DNA of 64,000 bases from Myoxocephalus aenaeus (GCA_038501785.1 JBAMJR010000154.1:7927001-7991000); one strand, 5' to 3'; shown: positions 55,501 to 64,000, counted from the stretch's first letter. Notes: generated by a model from the sequence alone, not told the origin. Numbers and translations are program-made.

Positions 55501-58500
55501 ACATTTAGAAAAACAGATTTGCAGACTAGATTTGCCGAACAAAGAACTTCATTTTATTTTAAAATAACAATATTAAAAACACAGTGAATTAAACACAAAG
55601 ACAAACTATGTACAGTATGATTCAAAATTAATATCAAGCAATAATAAAGCAACATTGTGAACATTTTTAAATAACAGAGAAAATACAGGCCACACATTTA
55701 ACTAAACTTAACAAAAATTCGCCAAACTTCTCCTCCGATGTCTCTCTATCCCTCACACACGTCCTCTGCCCCGCTGTGTTCGCTCTCGCTGTCATCGCTC
55801 CCCAGCTGCTGCGCTTCCACCGGCTCCTCCCAAAGCACGTCATCCTCGCTGCCGTCCAATGCATTTGAGATGCAACATTTTTTAAAGCCATCGATGATGC
55901 TCTGTGAGGGAATAGCATCCCATGCATGCAGGATCCATTCACACAGTAGACGGACTGACGGCTTCTGTATTTTCCCGGTCGGTGTGAGTGCGTGGTTGCC
56001 AGACAGGAGCCACTCTGTGTATTTTTTTCGCAGGTTATCCTTGAAAGGCTTGTTCACAACTACGTCCAACACCTGTAGCTGGCTTGTCATTCCCCCTGGT
56101 ATGATCACAAGATCCCCGTTCATTGCTCGCACCTGACTTTTCACGGGCTCAGTCAGATGTCCGCGGAACGCATCCAGAACGAGTTGGCATCATAAATTGG
56201 CATCATAGCTCCTCCGCTGTTGTTTATTGACCTGGCCCACTTTTGAGCCACTTGTCTCTAAATGGTCAGCCTGTCTTTCCATCTTTAAACACCGGTAACG
56301 GGCTGGTTGTTAAGGACGCCTCTTCCCTCCGTCCGGAACGAATTTTTGGCGCCATCTGTGCCCGCGAATGTGTATTGACATTTAAAGGGAGCGCCGAAGA
56401 AGAGAAACTGCGCTCTGAATACTAGACCCCGAATATAAGACGACCCGACTTTTTTGGACCTATTTCGAGGGGAAAAAAGGCCGTCTTATATTCGGACCAA
56501 TACGGTATTATATTAAACACCGCTTGTCTGGCTATACAATTTGCTTGAATACAGGTGAAGGTGAAGGACCACATCAAGCACTCAGGGCACCAGTGAAACT
56601 ACACTGCCGCCTGCAGACACCTCACCCTCCGCAATTCCTGATATCCAGGGAGAACCTATAGATCCTGCTGACTGGCCAGCCTTCTGTGTTTGTGTGTAAG
56701 GGAAAAAAACTGTCAAACCTTGTTAACCATAGTCATTCCCTATACAGCTTGTACCATGTTTTGAGGTTTGTTCAATAAACATATTTGAACAAAAGAGTGT
56801 TTTTGTCACAGTTTATGGAGTTAATTTAATCCTAACTTTGAGTGTGTAATAAATTATTTAAAATACTAAAAAAGAAAATGTTCTGAAACTATTCTGGTGT
56901 TTGTTGTGCATGCACCATTTATTGTTGAACTGCAATGTAGAATAGTAGAATTATAAGTGGGTGAAAAACTGCTATGCAAAGTAAAGCAGTTAAGTTAATA
57001 TATGGGAGGGGGGGCGCAAAACTCAATCTCGCCTAGGGCAACCAAAGTGCTAGAGCGGCCCTGTTCATGACAGGTGTGTTTTGTGAGTGCTTCCCCTCAG
57101 CATGCATACAAGCCATTTCAAACCATGTCTTTGAACCACACAGGAAAAAACATTCATGTGATTGAATTCATTGTTTATGCAAAAGAACATGGTAGGACTT
57201 ACGTGGCAAGATTTGTGGCGTTGTTGAGGTTGGGGAAGAATGCCGGTTCACAGATCAGGCCCGCCTGCTGGCACGCCTGTTTACAGGAAGTGTCCGTCTC
57301 TGCCTTCACAACCTGGAGCGCGCTCAGTGGGGGCCAGCTCCCCGTGCTGTTACAGAAGTCCTGAGGTAAATATGTGACCGAAAAGAGAATGTGGAGATAT
57401 TTGATATCTGCTGTAGATACATGTTAAGATTGATAACATTGTATGTAATATTATAAACCGTTTGAGAGGTCTCAACACAATGTATTAGTATACACAGTAT
57501 TTCCAGCTTTGTTGTAGAAATACACAAACTGATATTCACAGATGAACTCTGTGTGACTGGACACACTCTGGTTGAACAGGTGTCTCTGGTTGACCAGTAG
57601 GGTCCCAGTAGGGTCAGCTCTTTTCTATATAGAGATATATGTCTTGCATGATTATGTTCTGACCATCTCCATATATGGACTAGTGTTTTGCATGCCTGTA
57701 CTCAGCATCTCTCTCTGATATGTAAATAACTGACCTCTTGGTTAAAACTGAAGTCCATGAATGGACATAAAGATGACACCCATGTATGTCTCACCCCACT
57801 TCTATGTGGCGGGGTAGGGTATAAAGGTCTTGTGGTTTCTTCAGAGAGTTGACGAAATTCTGCAGTTCAGCAAACTTTTCTTTTCTTCCCATTGTTGAGG
57901 ATTGGGTTATGTAAAATACGAGTTCTTTCTCTTTTCTTTTCTTTTCTCAGTTCTTTTCATTTTCTCTTTATGCATTATAACTACTTATGCATAATAACTA
58001 AATTGCTTTGAGTGAAATGATCTTTTATATCACGATGCATTATAACTAAATTGTTTTGATTGAAATAGTCTTTTTATCATGCTGCATTATGCTAATTGTT
58101 TTGAGTGAAATTGTCTTCTATCACGCTTAAATACGCTGTAGTACATTCCTGTTTTTTTATGACATTTTTATGACATTTATATATGGTCATAGTAGATGGT
58201 ATCTTGTTGTAGACAGAAGACAGGTCTAAATAAGGCCATAGCAGATAGTATCCTGTTATATACAGAAGACAGGTCTAAATATGGTCCTGCTGCTTATCAG
58301 CTGACCTTGAGTAGCTTTTGCAGCTGTAACCACTAACACGCTATTGAGCGTGTGACCAAGGTCAAAGCATAATGTAATCACACGCACCTGTTACTCCCAC
58401 TATGTCTCGACAGAGATCTTCCCACGCACTTGCCTATATATACTGTGATAACTGCACACTTCTTCAGTTCCTCTCGGGCTCTGTGCCTGAGAAGGAACCA

Positions 58501-60668
58501 CTCTGTTTGAGAAATCAAACAGAGACTTTCCCATACTTGTAAGTACTGGTAACTGCTTCTAAGCGCTGTGGGGATTTCCTCCAAGACAAAAAAGAAACGG
58601 TTGATGAATTACAATGTGACTTTTGCATAACTCTTGTTGAAATAAAATGTAGACTCTAAAATAAGAGTGTAGAACTCTACTCAATGGGGACTCCCGTTTA
58701 ATGGAATAAGATAACTTCCAGGTTTTTCGAGACAAAGAAGGTAACACCGGGCCGAGACCATTGACCAGGGAACACAATCCAGCACAATCCTGCCTCGTTT
58801 CCAGATCCAGACAAATGTAAGTAATCGTTTGGATTGCACTGTGTGTAAAACGATTCATCTTCCTTTCCTAATAGAGGAAACAGTTCGGTGGAGACGTGGC
58901 TCAATAGTGCAGGTAGGCCACGGGGAAACCGAACGAATGGGGTTTTTCAACATCCGTCATTGTCTCAATAAATTGTAATCGAAAGCAAACTGAGAGGGAA
59001 ACCTCAGGGTTCTAAAACGGGCCCTCCTTACACGGCTGGGGTAAGGAGTAGGCGCTCCCACTAAGTTCTGACCAGGTCAGGGACGGTCCCGTTACACCAT
59101 GATTCATGTTCAATACAGAATTCTGATAAATTGATCTTCGACTCCAACCTCATCTGTGACCAGTCTGTTCAAAGAAAATCTACCACAAGAACAAAAGATT
59201 TTCTCTCTCTCGTTACAAAGAATCCAACCCCTTTTCCATCCCCCAAACCAACATTCCTCCAACCTGTTTCTCGATCAGGATGTTGACCCTCTGCAGCATC
59301 CCTTCACAGGAGAACTCGTAAGGAAGGTGGGGCTCAATCTGAAATGTATGTTCAAAACAATTATAGATCTGAGGCTGTATTTTCGTTGTGTTCTTTAGCA
59401 GAAAAAGGTATATTTGAAACAGTGTTTTAAAAGGTACTTGCAGTCTGATTGAGGATAGCAGTGAGAGCTCTCTCCACATCTGTGGAGTTGTGTATGTCTA
59501 CCATCCATACGTAGGGCTCTCCTATGGCCTCGGCATAAGGATGCTGGGATGTCACCTGCAACACAAACACACCAACAGTCCATCACATTGCCTGTTGGAT
59601 CAACTAGATCATTATTTCATTCCTCGTTGTTCATTTGTTTGAGGTTGAAACAGGTTTCTGTCAGTGGCGGGCCGTCAGGGCCTGCTAAGCCTTATCTGCT
59701 GGCCTAAATAGAATCAAAGTTATAGCTATTTTATAATTTAATTGTTTTTTCCTCAAATACACTACATGTATTATAATTATTTTTCCCTATTAGCTTATTT
59801 TTCTCATTGCACAAGCTCCTGTCTTGTCTGTTCGTCAGCTTCTGGCTGCGCGCAGGCGGCTCCGCGCCCAGCTGTTAAACAGCTGATCCACTGAATGCGC
59901 AGGTAGAAAAGCCACAGCCTGCCACTGGTTTCTATACAGTGTGTGTTAGGTGCTACGCGTGCAAATGTGTTGAATTTGTCTATCAGATCACAGTAAGTGC
60001 CTCAGTTTTGAAAATAGGCTCTCACCTCTCGGATGTTGGGTTTCCCCTTGAAGAACTGTGTGTTCAGGCTACTGTGCGGAGGGTCTATCCTGGGGTTCAG
60101 GAAAGCACAGCCATTGGCTATGGCCTCCAATGCGGCGGGGCCTTCATATGGGAAAGACAATCCAATAAAAACCTACAACAGACCACAGATTAAAAAAATT
60201 TAATTAATAAAAAGTTTCTCTCACCCTATTAAGCAATGAGGAAGTACAATTTAACCACATGCACTTACTTTTCCTGTCACGGCTTCAGCCAACACCAGGA
60301 AATACATGAGGAATTCAGCTCCGACAGTCGGTGTTCTTACATAAGGCTTGCAGAATCAATAACTTCTTTTAAATCACTTCTTAAAACCCATTTTTATAGA
60401 ATTGCTTTTCAGTGATGTTGTCCTTTTATGTCCTTTTATGATCTATTATGTAGTTCTTTTGTTCCCGTGGTTTTGTTTGTATATTTTATTTATTTGTTTG
60501 TTTGTTTTCTATTCCATTTGCTCTTTTTGGTTATTTGTTTGGTTTTGTTGTATTCATTGCCTTTATGGTATGGTCCTTTTTGTTTACTGGTATTTAAGTT
60601 ATGTCTATTCTTTGATTCTCTGTAGAACACTTTGCAAACTTTGTTTTTAAAGGTGCTATATAAATAAA

Positions 60669-60705
<37 letters not shown>

Positions 60706-62549
60706 TAATACAGCATGCGCAGAGACTTGACGTTAAAATGTTGAATGGACCCACAACAAAATTCAAATGGTCTTGTGCAATGCTGCTTACATAGTGTTTT
60801 TAATATGGAATATTGTAGAAAGAATTCACGATTCTCCCCGATTTTATGTTAATGGTTAGATATGTTTCAGAAGTCCTTTTATGTAAAATAGGTAATTAGG
60901 TAATCCGTTGTCAGTCAGAAAAGCCTTGAATTGATCTATGACTATTACACATTTCTGAAATCCTGTGTTTTCCCATAAAGATGGATAAAGCAGCTCAAAC
61001 CCAAATCGTTAGAAATTTCTGCAGATTTAAAGTAGGATTTGGATTCAACAGATGTGTCAAATGCAAACATCGCACCGTGTGCTTTCATGTTCCTGAACAT
61101 GGGGAACCAATTTCAAAAGCAGATATCACACGGCCAATTATTTTTCTTTTGTCACTTCCATCAAATGAGAGAAAGGTTACTCCCAACTTCATACTCCATA
61201 TTGGGATTTTAATAAAGTCACAAAATATCAGAGAAGAAAAAGTACTATTACTATTTTTTACACGTACAGCAGTGTGCTTTAAAATGAGAAGGAAGTAAAG
61301 TCAATAAGGGTCAAATGTAAGGGAGACACACTCACCTTGCTCTGTCTCAACAGGACCTGGACCTCACTGCCTTTGATAATGCCGTGGTTTATCACGTAGC
61401 TGGGGATCAGAGCGCTTTGATCAACCGTCCCGTGGATCTCCAAGTACTTGTGGATAATGTCCAGATATGCTTCTTTACCCTGCAGTGTAACAGAGGAGGA
61501 AAGCGAAAGCTGGAAAACAGATTTCAACGAACAATGGGACAAATTACACTTGTGTGTATTTCATGGGGACGTCTGAATGAAAAAAGGGGATTCAACAGAG
61601 TATACACCTCCACAGACTGCATCCACAAACTAACAACCAAAAAGAAAAATGTTTAAAAACGTTAAAACGTGTCTGCCATGTATTGGCGATTGCACAACTT
61701 TCTATTGTGAGCATGATGGATGTTTTGCCCCAGAACCTGAATATTTCCTTAATACCATCTCAAATTACTACTATGTGAATAAAATGAACACTGATACTTC
61801 AAGAAAAAACGCATGATATCAGTCCGTCGTTACCTTCCAAAACGTGCCTCTCTTGCCGTACACAAGCGCCTGGTTTTTCCTTCTGGTCGAGTTTAACTGC
61901 TCCGTTTCTTCAGCGCTAAAATGGTGCTGCACCACAAAGCCCAGGAATGTGTTGTCTGGTGTATGAGCTGCTCACAGTTAGAGAATTAACATTCATTAAG
62001 ATAAGTAAAAGATAAGTAAAGATAAGTAAAAGCCATTTTTGTTTGTCCTCAGATCAAACAGCAAAAAAAGCAAAAACCTACGGAACATGGTGTAGAACTG
62101 CATTGGGGTCATGTTGAGGCTGCCAAAGGGACCTATGAGGTTGTGATCTTTGGACCAGGGTACGTGATTGAAGTCTGGCTCCGTGCCGAAACTGTCCAAG
62201 ATACGAAACCTACACCTAATCGACAGACACAACACAGGTACACAGTTTCACCTGCTGGCACATTGATACGCACATTTCTGACAGCACTGGACCCCCATAA
62301 AACACCACCATTACTCCCCATGGGGAGCGCCAGCCTGCACAGGCCAACATTCTTTTCTTGTGACAAAGTCTCACTCTCATGTAACTCACTAATACTTTTA
62401 AATAACTCAGGTCCAGGATCCTGATACCCACCTGTATTTGATCCAAGATGCCTGTAGTACTTTCTGAATCTGTTTAAGACCGATTATGTCTGTATAGATC
62501 AGGTTTGCTTGACGAGTTGGGCAGCCACCTTTCTCAATCGCTAGAAAAC

Positions 62550-62619
<70 letters not shown>

Positions 62620-63640
62620 CAATAATGGATATACATACATTGAATGTTTATAACACTTATGGGAACATAATGGAATGAGTGAAAATGTATGACGATGCCG
62701 CCAGTCAGCCTGATAGAAAGCAGCCTGCGACAACAGACTCTCTTTGTGTGCATACTCACTGCTTGAGGTCGGGTATGGAGGCGCTGAGGTGAAGATGGTG
62801 ACCCAGGATGTATAGTGTGGAGATGAGGTCACTCCACTGGACTAGTTCCCCAAGGGGGCCCCCACTAAAGGCAGACTCTGCTATTCTAAAACCTGATTCA
62901 TCCGTCAGGGCTCCGGGATGCACCAGAATCTGGGAAATGGCAAAAAAAGGTTCTCTTTCCTTTGTCTCATGATCATTTTTCGCCATAATTCAACCAATAT
63001 AATTCTTCAAATGCTAATACAGTTCCAATACTGTTATTTAAGCGAGTAAACTGAGACCACATTATTTGTTAAGATTGTTTTGCCCAAGCTTAGATCTTCC
63101 AATTTCAAAGTAATATTGTTTCACATCAAACATCTTTTGGACATCTAAGAATAGAATGGTTTCATTTGATGGCTCATTTCCTGCATAGACGCAGTACAGA
63201 ACAGAAAAGTAAGTACCCTGGAATGGAAGGCACGTCTAGTTTCTTTTAGATTTAGTGTCACTGGAATGAGAACCTAATTTAAGGAGGAAGAGAGGCAGCC
63301 AACACTAAAAGCATCCTCTCACCAGAAATTAAAACATGTCCAGTTCATGTGCATCATTATCAAACTGCTTATTTCATATGTGCCAAGTGAGATCAACAGT
63401 ATCTAAAAGGGGCAGGTTAGCGAACTAGTATTCTAATAAAATCATTGGGGAGGTATACATTACCCGTTTAGCTTCCCTCCCTGTGATGTTGTATTTGGCT
63501 GAAAGAGAGCGTCCGGCCTCGACCCAAATCTCTTCCATGCTGAGAATTCTTTGGTGAATCCAACGGAACTGGACTCTCCTTTGCAGAGATGGATACAGAT
63601 CTGTGAGATGTCCCCTTACTACTGCAGGTTCAGTCTCCAC
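49326..63640 (-). CDS. mgat5: mgat5-family beta1,6-N-acetylglucosaminyltransferase V (C-terminal 11 exons)
   Basis: GnT-V transfers GlcNAc from UDP-GlcNAc in beta1,6 linkage to the core alpha1,6-mannose of N-glycans in the Golgi. Exons in transcript order are 63640-63464, 62929-62760, 62548-62432, 62209-62082, 61967-61834, 61479-61336, 60172-60026, 59555-59442, 59338-59264, 57360-57203 and 49527-49326. They total 1566 nt in one frame, giving 521 residues plus TAG. Recognisable blocks are SGGPLGELVQWSDL (containing the equivalent of human catalytic Glu297), DSFGTEPDFNH, PSYVINHGIIKG, FPYEGPAALEAIANGCAFLNP, PYEFSCEGMLQR, SWPPLSALQV, GLICEPAFFPNL and the Cys-rich end CPCRDYIKEQIALCKACI. Human MGAT5 has 741 residues, so about 200 N-terminal residues lie off the right edge. 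Many substitutions relative to human suggest a diverged ortholog or ohnolog. The position beside tmem163 favours mgat5 over mgat5b. Confidence 0.9.
49528..50389 (-). other. Part of the last mgat5 intron
   Basis: Unique AT-rich sequence, no gene or recognised repeat. Confidence 0.6.
50390..51640 (+). mobile_element. LINE (L2/CR1-Rex1 group), 5' truncated, with reverse transcriptase
   Basis: Starts within NRSVDDAINMGLHH. The RT motifs ARVLFVDLSSAFNTI, NTGAPQGCVLSPLLFSLYT and the catalytic block KFADDTTVIGL are intact. A run of 25 C at 50915-50939 shifts the frame, which then continues as DLKWTTNINTIRKKAQQRLY to RYRALYAKTTRHRNSFF and ends at 51435. The 3' UTR ends in (TGATTC)n at 51611-51630. 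The element lies in the sense direction of the window, antisense to mgat5. Confidence 0.93.
51845..54048. repeat. Long inverted repeat inside the hAT
   Basis: Left arm about 51845-52427 and right arm about 53217-54048 are reverse complements, starting AAACTAAAGAGCGC and ending GCGCTCTTTAGTTT. The arms are rich in GAGCGCGC and GAGCGAGCAGGTTAAAGC motifs. The right arm carries 226 extra bases (53421-53646) absent from the left. The spacer of about 790 bp holds a LINE-like 3' end near 53050-53120. Confidence 0.88.
54113..54264 (+). promoter_or_regulatory. Duplicated CCAAT/CRE-like segment before the hAT transposase exon
   Basis: CGCTGATTGGCCAAGAC followed by ACGTCACATCAAAGAT and TTCTATT occurs twice, at 54113-54156 and about 54209-54255. 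GATTGG is an inverted CCAAT box and ACGTCA is CRE-like. It lies just upstream of the first exon remnant. Confidence 0.5.
54366..56690 (+). pseudogene. hAT (ZMYM-like) transposase N-terminal exons
   Basis: Exon 1, 54366-54443, reads MKRSKPSGAQGRKRKKEEEE with donor G|gtaagt. Exon 2, 54889-54963, reads DALRQFFQRPAPAGERTPDS with donor gtaagt. Exon 3, 55246-55305, reads SAGEGTSSSTQGARNTQPAS with donor gtgagt. Exon 4 starts at 56555 with GEGEGPHQALRAPV, shifts frame near 56600 and continues as DIQGEPIDPADWPA. KPSGA..RKR.KEEEE and D-x-x-x-WP are typical of the N-terminus of ZMYM-like hAT transposases. The zinc-finger and catalytic parts are absent. An upstream ATG at 54260 is also in frame. Confidence 0.7.
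55439..56505 (-). mobile_element. pogo/Tigger-like element nested in the hAT intron
   Basis: TIRs CCGTATTGGTCCGAATATAA and the exact inverse at the right end. Flanked by TA on both sides (55437-55438, 56506-56507). On the minus strand a start near 56282 gives MERQADHLETSG through QQRRSYDA. After a deletion, VLDAFRGHLTEPVKSQVRAM, GGMTSQLQVLDVVVNKPFK and CEWILHAWDAIPSQSI follow and the frame ends at 55746. This is the DDE_1 (pogo) transposase family with its middle deleted. Confidence 0.88.
57203..57360 (-). CDS. mgat5: mgat5 exon: SWPPLSALQV / Cys-rich block
   Basis: A 158-bp exon encoding DFCNSTGSWPPLSALQVV through CKQACQQAGLICEPAFFPNL to NNATNLA plus two bases. Acceptor acctcag, donor AC|gtaagt. 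It carries two N-x-S/T sequons and matches human MWPPLSALQVKLAEPG and QLICEPSFFQHL. Confidence 0.93.
57566..59100. mobile_element. Possible solo LTR or LTR-derived sequence in an mgat5 intron
   Basis: Two promoter-like segments on the plus strand: GGGTATAAAGG at 57828-57838, and CCTATATATACTG near 58433-58445 preceded by 49-bp tandem repeats (58185-58281). Further on are AATAAA signals near 58640 and 58968. Enhancer duplication plus TATA plus polyadenylation signal is typical of a retroviral-type LTR. No gag/pol frame, primer-binding site or flanking duplication was identified, so this is tentative. Confidence 0.3.
57971..58130 (+). repeat. Three diverged tandem repeats of about 47-65 bp
   Basis: Each unit begins TGCATTAT and contains CTAATTG/CTAAATTG, TTTTGA(G/T)TGAAAT and TCTTTTATATCACG-like sequence. 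Units start at 57971, 58036 and 58083. Confidence 0.8.
59264..59338 (-). CDS. mgat5: mgat5 exon: PYEFSCEGMLQR block
   Basis: A 75-bp exon of 25 residues, IEPHLPYEFSCEGMLQRVN to EKQ, nearly identical to human IEPYMPYEFTCEGMLQRIN. Acceptor tttcag, donor CAG|gttgga, which is a weak donor. Confidence 0.93.
59442..59555 (-). CDS. mgat5: mgat5 exon with GC donor
   Basis: A 114-bp exon of 38 residues, VTSQHPYAEAIGEPYVWMVD through ERALTAILNQT. Acceptor ttgcag. The frame into the next exon requires the donor ACT|gcaagt, a GC-AG intron. Confidence 0.88.
59662..59927. mobile_element. Short hAT-like MITE
   Basis: Ends CAGTGGC at 59662 and GCCACTG ending at 59927. Flanked by GTTTCTGT (59654-59661) and GTTTCTAT (59928-59935), one mismatch. 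266 bp, no coding capacity. It lies in an mgat5 intron. Confidence 0.75.
60026..60172 (-). CDS. mgat5: mgat5 exon: donor-sugar binding FPYEG block
   Basis: A 147-bp exon of 49 residues, VFIGLSFPYEGPAALEAIAN through SSLNTQFFKGKPNIRE. Acceptor gttgtag, donor GAG|gtgaga. FPYEGPxxLEAIANG is the most conserved stretch of the family, in the nucleotide-sugar-binding half. Confidence 0.95.
60330..60710 (+). mobile_element. L2-type LINE 3' end
   Basis: Contains AAATCACTTCTTAAAACCCA, CATTTTTATAGAATTGCTTT and AAAGGTGCTATATAAATAAA, followed by (TTA)n at 60671-60702, the usual L2 3' terminus in fish. The ORFs across it are artefacts. Confidence 0.8.
60711..61335 (-). other. mgat5 intron
   Basis: No repeat recognised. 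A plus-strand frame of 105 codons at 60981-61298 (MDKAAQTQIVRNFCRF..., with CVKC) has no similarity I recognise and is probably chance. Confidence 0.5.
61336..61479 (-). CDS. mgat5: mgat5 exon: YLDIIHKYLEIHGTV block
   Basis: A 144-bp exon of 48 residues, GKEAYLDIIHKYLEIHG to VQVLLRQSK. Acceptor actgcag, donor AAG|gtgagt. It aligns with human YLDIIHTYMEVHATV and SYVKNHGILSG. Confidence 0.93.
61834..61967 (-). CDS. mgat5: mgat5 exon: HTPDNTFLGFVV block
   Basis: A 134-bp exon encoding (P)HTPDNTFLGFVVQHHF through RRKNQALVYGKRGTFWK. Acceptor gtgagcag, donor AAG|gtaacg. It corresponds to human HTPDNSFLGFVVEQHL and NQSLVYGKVDSFWK. Confidence 0.92.
62082..62209 (-). CDS. mgat5: mgat5 exon: DSFGTEP block
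   Basis: A 128-bp exon encoding FRILDSFGTEPDFNH through GPFGSLNMTPMQFYTMF plus one base of Pro. Acceptor ggtgtag, donor C|gtaggt. It matches human LRVLDSFGTEPEFNH and QQFYTMFPHTPDN across the next junction, with two residues fewer at the 5' side. Confidence 0.92.
62432..62548 (-). CDS. mgat5: mgat5 exon following a CT microsatellite acceptor
   Basis: A 117-bp exon encoding (H)FLAIEKGGCPTRQ through ANLIYTDIIGLKQIQ to ASWIKYR. The frame requires the acceptor ctctctag right after a long CT tract. An alternative AG eight bases downstream would create an immediate stop. Donor AG|gtgggt. Confidence 0.88.
62549..62615. repeat. (GA)n / (CT)n microsatellite at an mgat5 splice acceptor
   Basis: About 32 AG units on the plus strand. 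On the mgat5 strand it reads (CT)n-TAG and directly forms the 3' splice site. Confidence 0.97.
62760..62929 (-). CDS. mgat5: mgat5 exon: start of catalytic domain
   Basis: A 170-bp exon encoding ILVHPGALTDESGFRIAES, then AFSGGPLGELVQWSDL and LHLSASIPDLK plus two bases. The Glu of GGPLGE is equivalent to human catalytic Glu297. Acceptor ttcccag, donor CA|gtgagt. Confidence 0.92.
62930..63463 (-). other. mgat5 intron
   Basis: Unique sequence, nothing else recognised. Confidence 0.6.
63464..63640 (-). CDS. mgat5: mgat5 exon: stem/helical region before catalytic domain
   Basis: A 177-bp exon, 59 residues from VETEPAVVRGHL through FRWIHQRILSMEEIW to KYNITGREAKR. Acceptor ttctag, donor CGG|gtaatg. 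FRW and the spacing match human EFRWMRLRIRRMADAW. The human KRKRKK stretch is replaced by TGREAKR, and an N-I-T glycosylation sequon is present. Confidence 0.85.
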
Positions 63641-63725
63641 CTAGAACAATAGAGAAAACACAGGTCAGCATTCAGTGCGAAAATGCGCCTTTTGTAGCTC
63701 GGGAAAATGCGACGGCTGTAGTTCA

Positions 63726-63830
63726 TGGGGAGAATGGTCGTTCTGAAACCGCAAGGTAGCCGATTCGATCCCTGGTCTCCCCACAGTCGACACCCGCATG
63801 TCAAAGTGTCCTTGAGCAAGAAGGTGAGCT
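63726..63830 (+). repeat. tRNA-derived SINE, copy 2
   Basis: Shares GATTCGATCCCTGGTCTCCC and AAAGTGTCCTTGAGCAAGA with the copy at 8070-8300. It is shorter at its 3' end and lies antisense in an mgat5 intron. Confidence 0.65.
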
Positions 63831-64000
63831 ATGGTGACTAACCTGTCGCTGGTCAGGATCTGAGTGGTTGGGTGGGTGTTATCCTCTACTTATTGGGGCC
63901 TGACGCTTCTACGCCGCACACTGAAGACGGTGTAAGATAGATCCTTTCTATCATTTCTAAGATAGAGCTTCCATATATACTGTGTGGGCTGGGTGTATTT

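Larger units (their letters stand above)
51665..57063 (+). mobile_element. Composite 5.4-kb hAT element with nested insertions
   Basis: Ends CAGGGCCG at 51665 and, inverted, CGGCCCTG ending at 57063. Flanked by perfect 8-bp duplications TTCATGAC at 51657-51664 and 57064-57071. Inside are a long inverted repeat (51845-54048), a duplicated promoter-like segment, four exon remnants of a hAT/ZMYM-like transposase, a pogo-like element (55439-56505) and an AATAAA at 56774-56779. The conserved dimerisation and catalytic part of the transposase is missing, so it cannot move on its own. Confidence 0.88.

Noticed and set aside
60981..61298. A 105-codon frame with a CxxC motif
   Set aside because: Single small frame in an mgat5 intron with no known homolog or promoter; compatible with chance.
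49326..63640. Assignment of the minus-strand gene to mgat5b
   Set aside because: The HPYAE/IEPHLPYEFSCEGMLQR and C-terminal region is closer to MGAT5 than to MGAT5B as remembered, and the neighbour is tmem163; a formal phylogeny was not possible.

Overview
The window looks like teleost fish DNA, probably a spiny-rayed (percomorph-type) genome. It has spliced vertebrate genes, a very high density of CA/GA/TA microsatellites, and many fish-type mobile elements: Tc1-like, hAT, pogo/Tigger-like, L2/CR1-group and Rex3-type LINEs, and tRNA-derived SINEs. Two host genes lie tail to tail.

The plus-strand gene is tmem163, a zinc-efflux transporter of vesicle and plasma membranes. Its last six coding exons lie between 26536 and 39862 and join in frame. 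The first two exons (N-terminal tail and first membrane segment) were not found, so 1-26535 is treated as a large intron full of repeats with a few GC-rich, possibly regulatory blocks.

The minus-strand gene belongs to the MGAT5 family (Golgi N-acetylglucosaminyltransferase V, which makes beta1,6-branched N-glycans). Eleven exons between 63640 and 49326 join in frame into 521 C-terminal residues ending at a stop codon; the 5' exons lie beyond the right edge. TMEM163 and MGAT5 are also tail-to-tail neighbours in human, so the arrangement is old. The fish protein differs visibly from human MGAT5, including loss of the KRKRKK basic stretch.

The stretch from 40 to 57 kb, covering the intergenic interval and the last mgat5 intron, is a graveyard of transposons. 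It holds a hAT with a nested LINE (44239-45310), an L2 tail inside an older TACTGTA-rich element (46050-47400), a Rex3-like fragment (47700-48420) and a Charlie-like hAT whose target duplication contains the mgat5 stop codon (48537-49323). It also holds a long LINE fragment (50390-51640) and a 5.4-kb composite hAT (51665-57063) with a long inverted repeat, remnants of a spliced transposase gene and a nested pogo-like element. A Tc1-like element in a tmem163 intron (33282-34760) has been rearranged into a foldback structure.

There is no CRISPR array, bacterial operon or wholly new gene system. The most notable points are the hAT at the stop codon, the foldback Tc1, the nested hAT/pogo composite, microsatellites directly at splice sites in both host genes, a perfect 61-bp palindrome and an uninterrupted GAA repeat of about 65 units.
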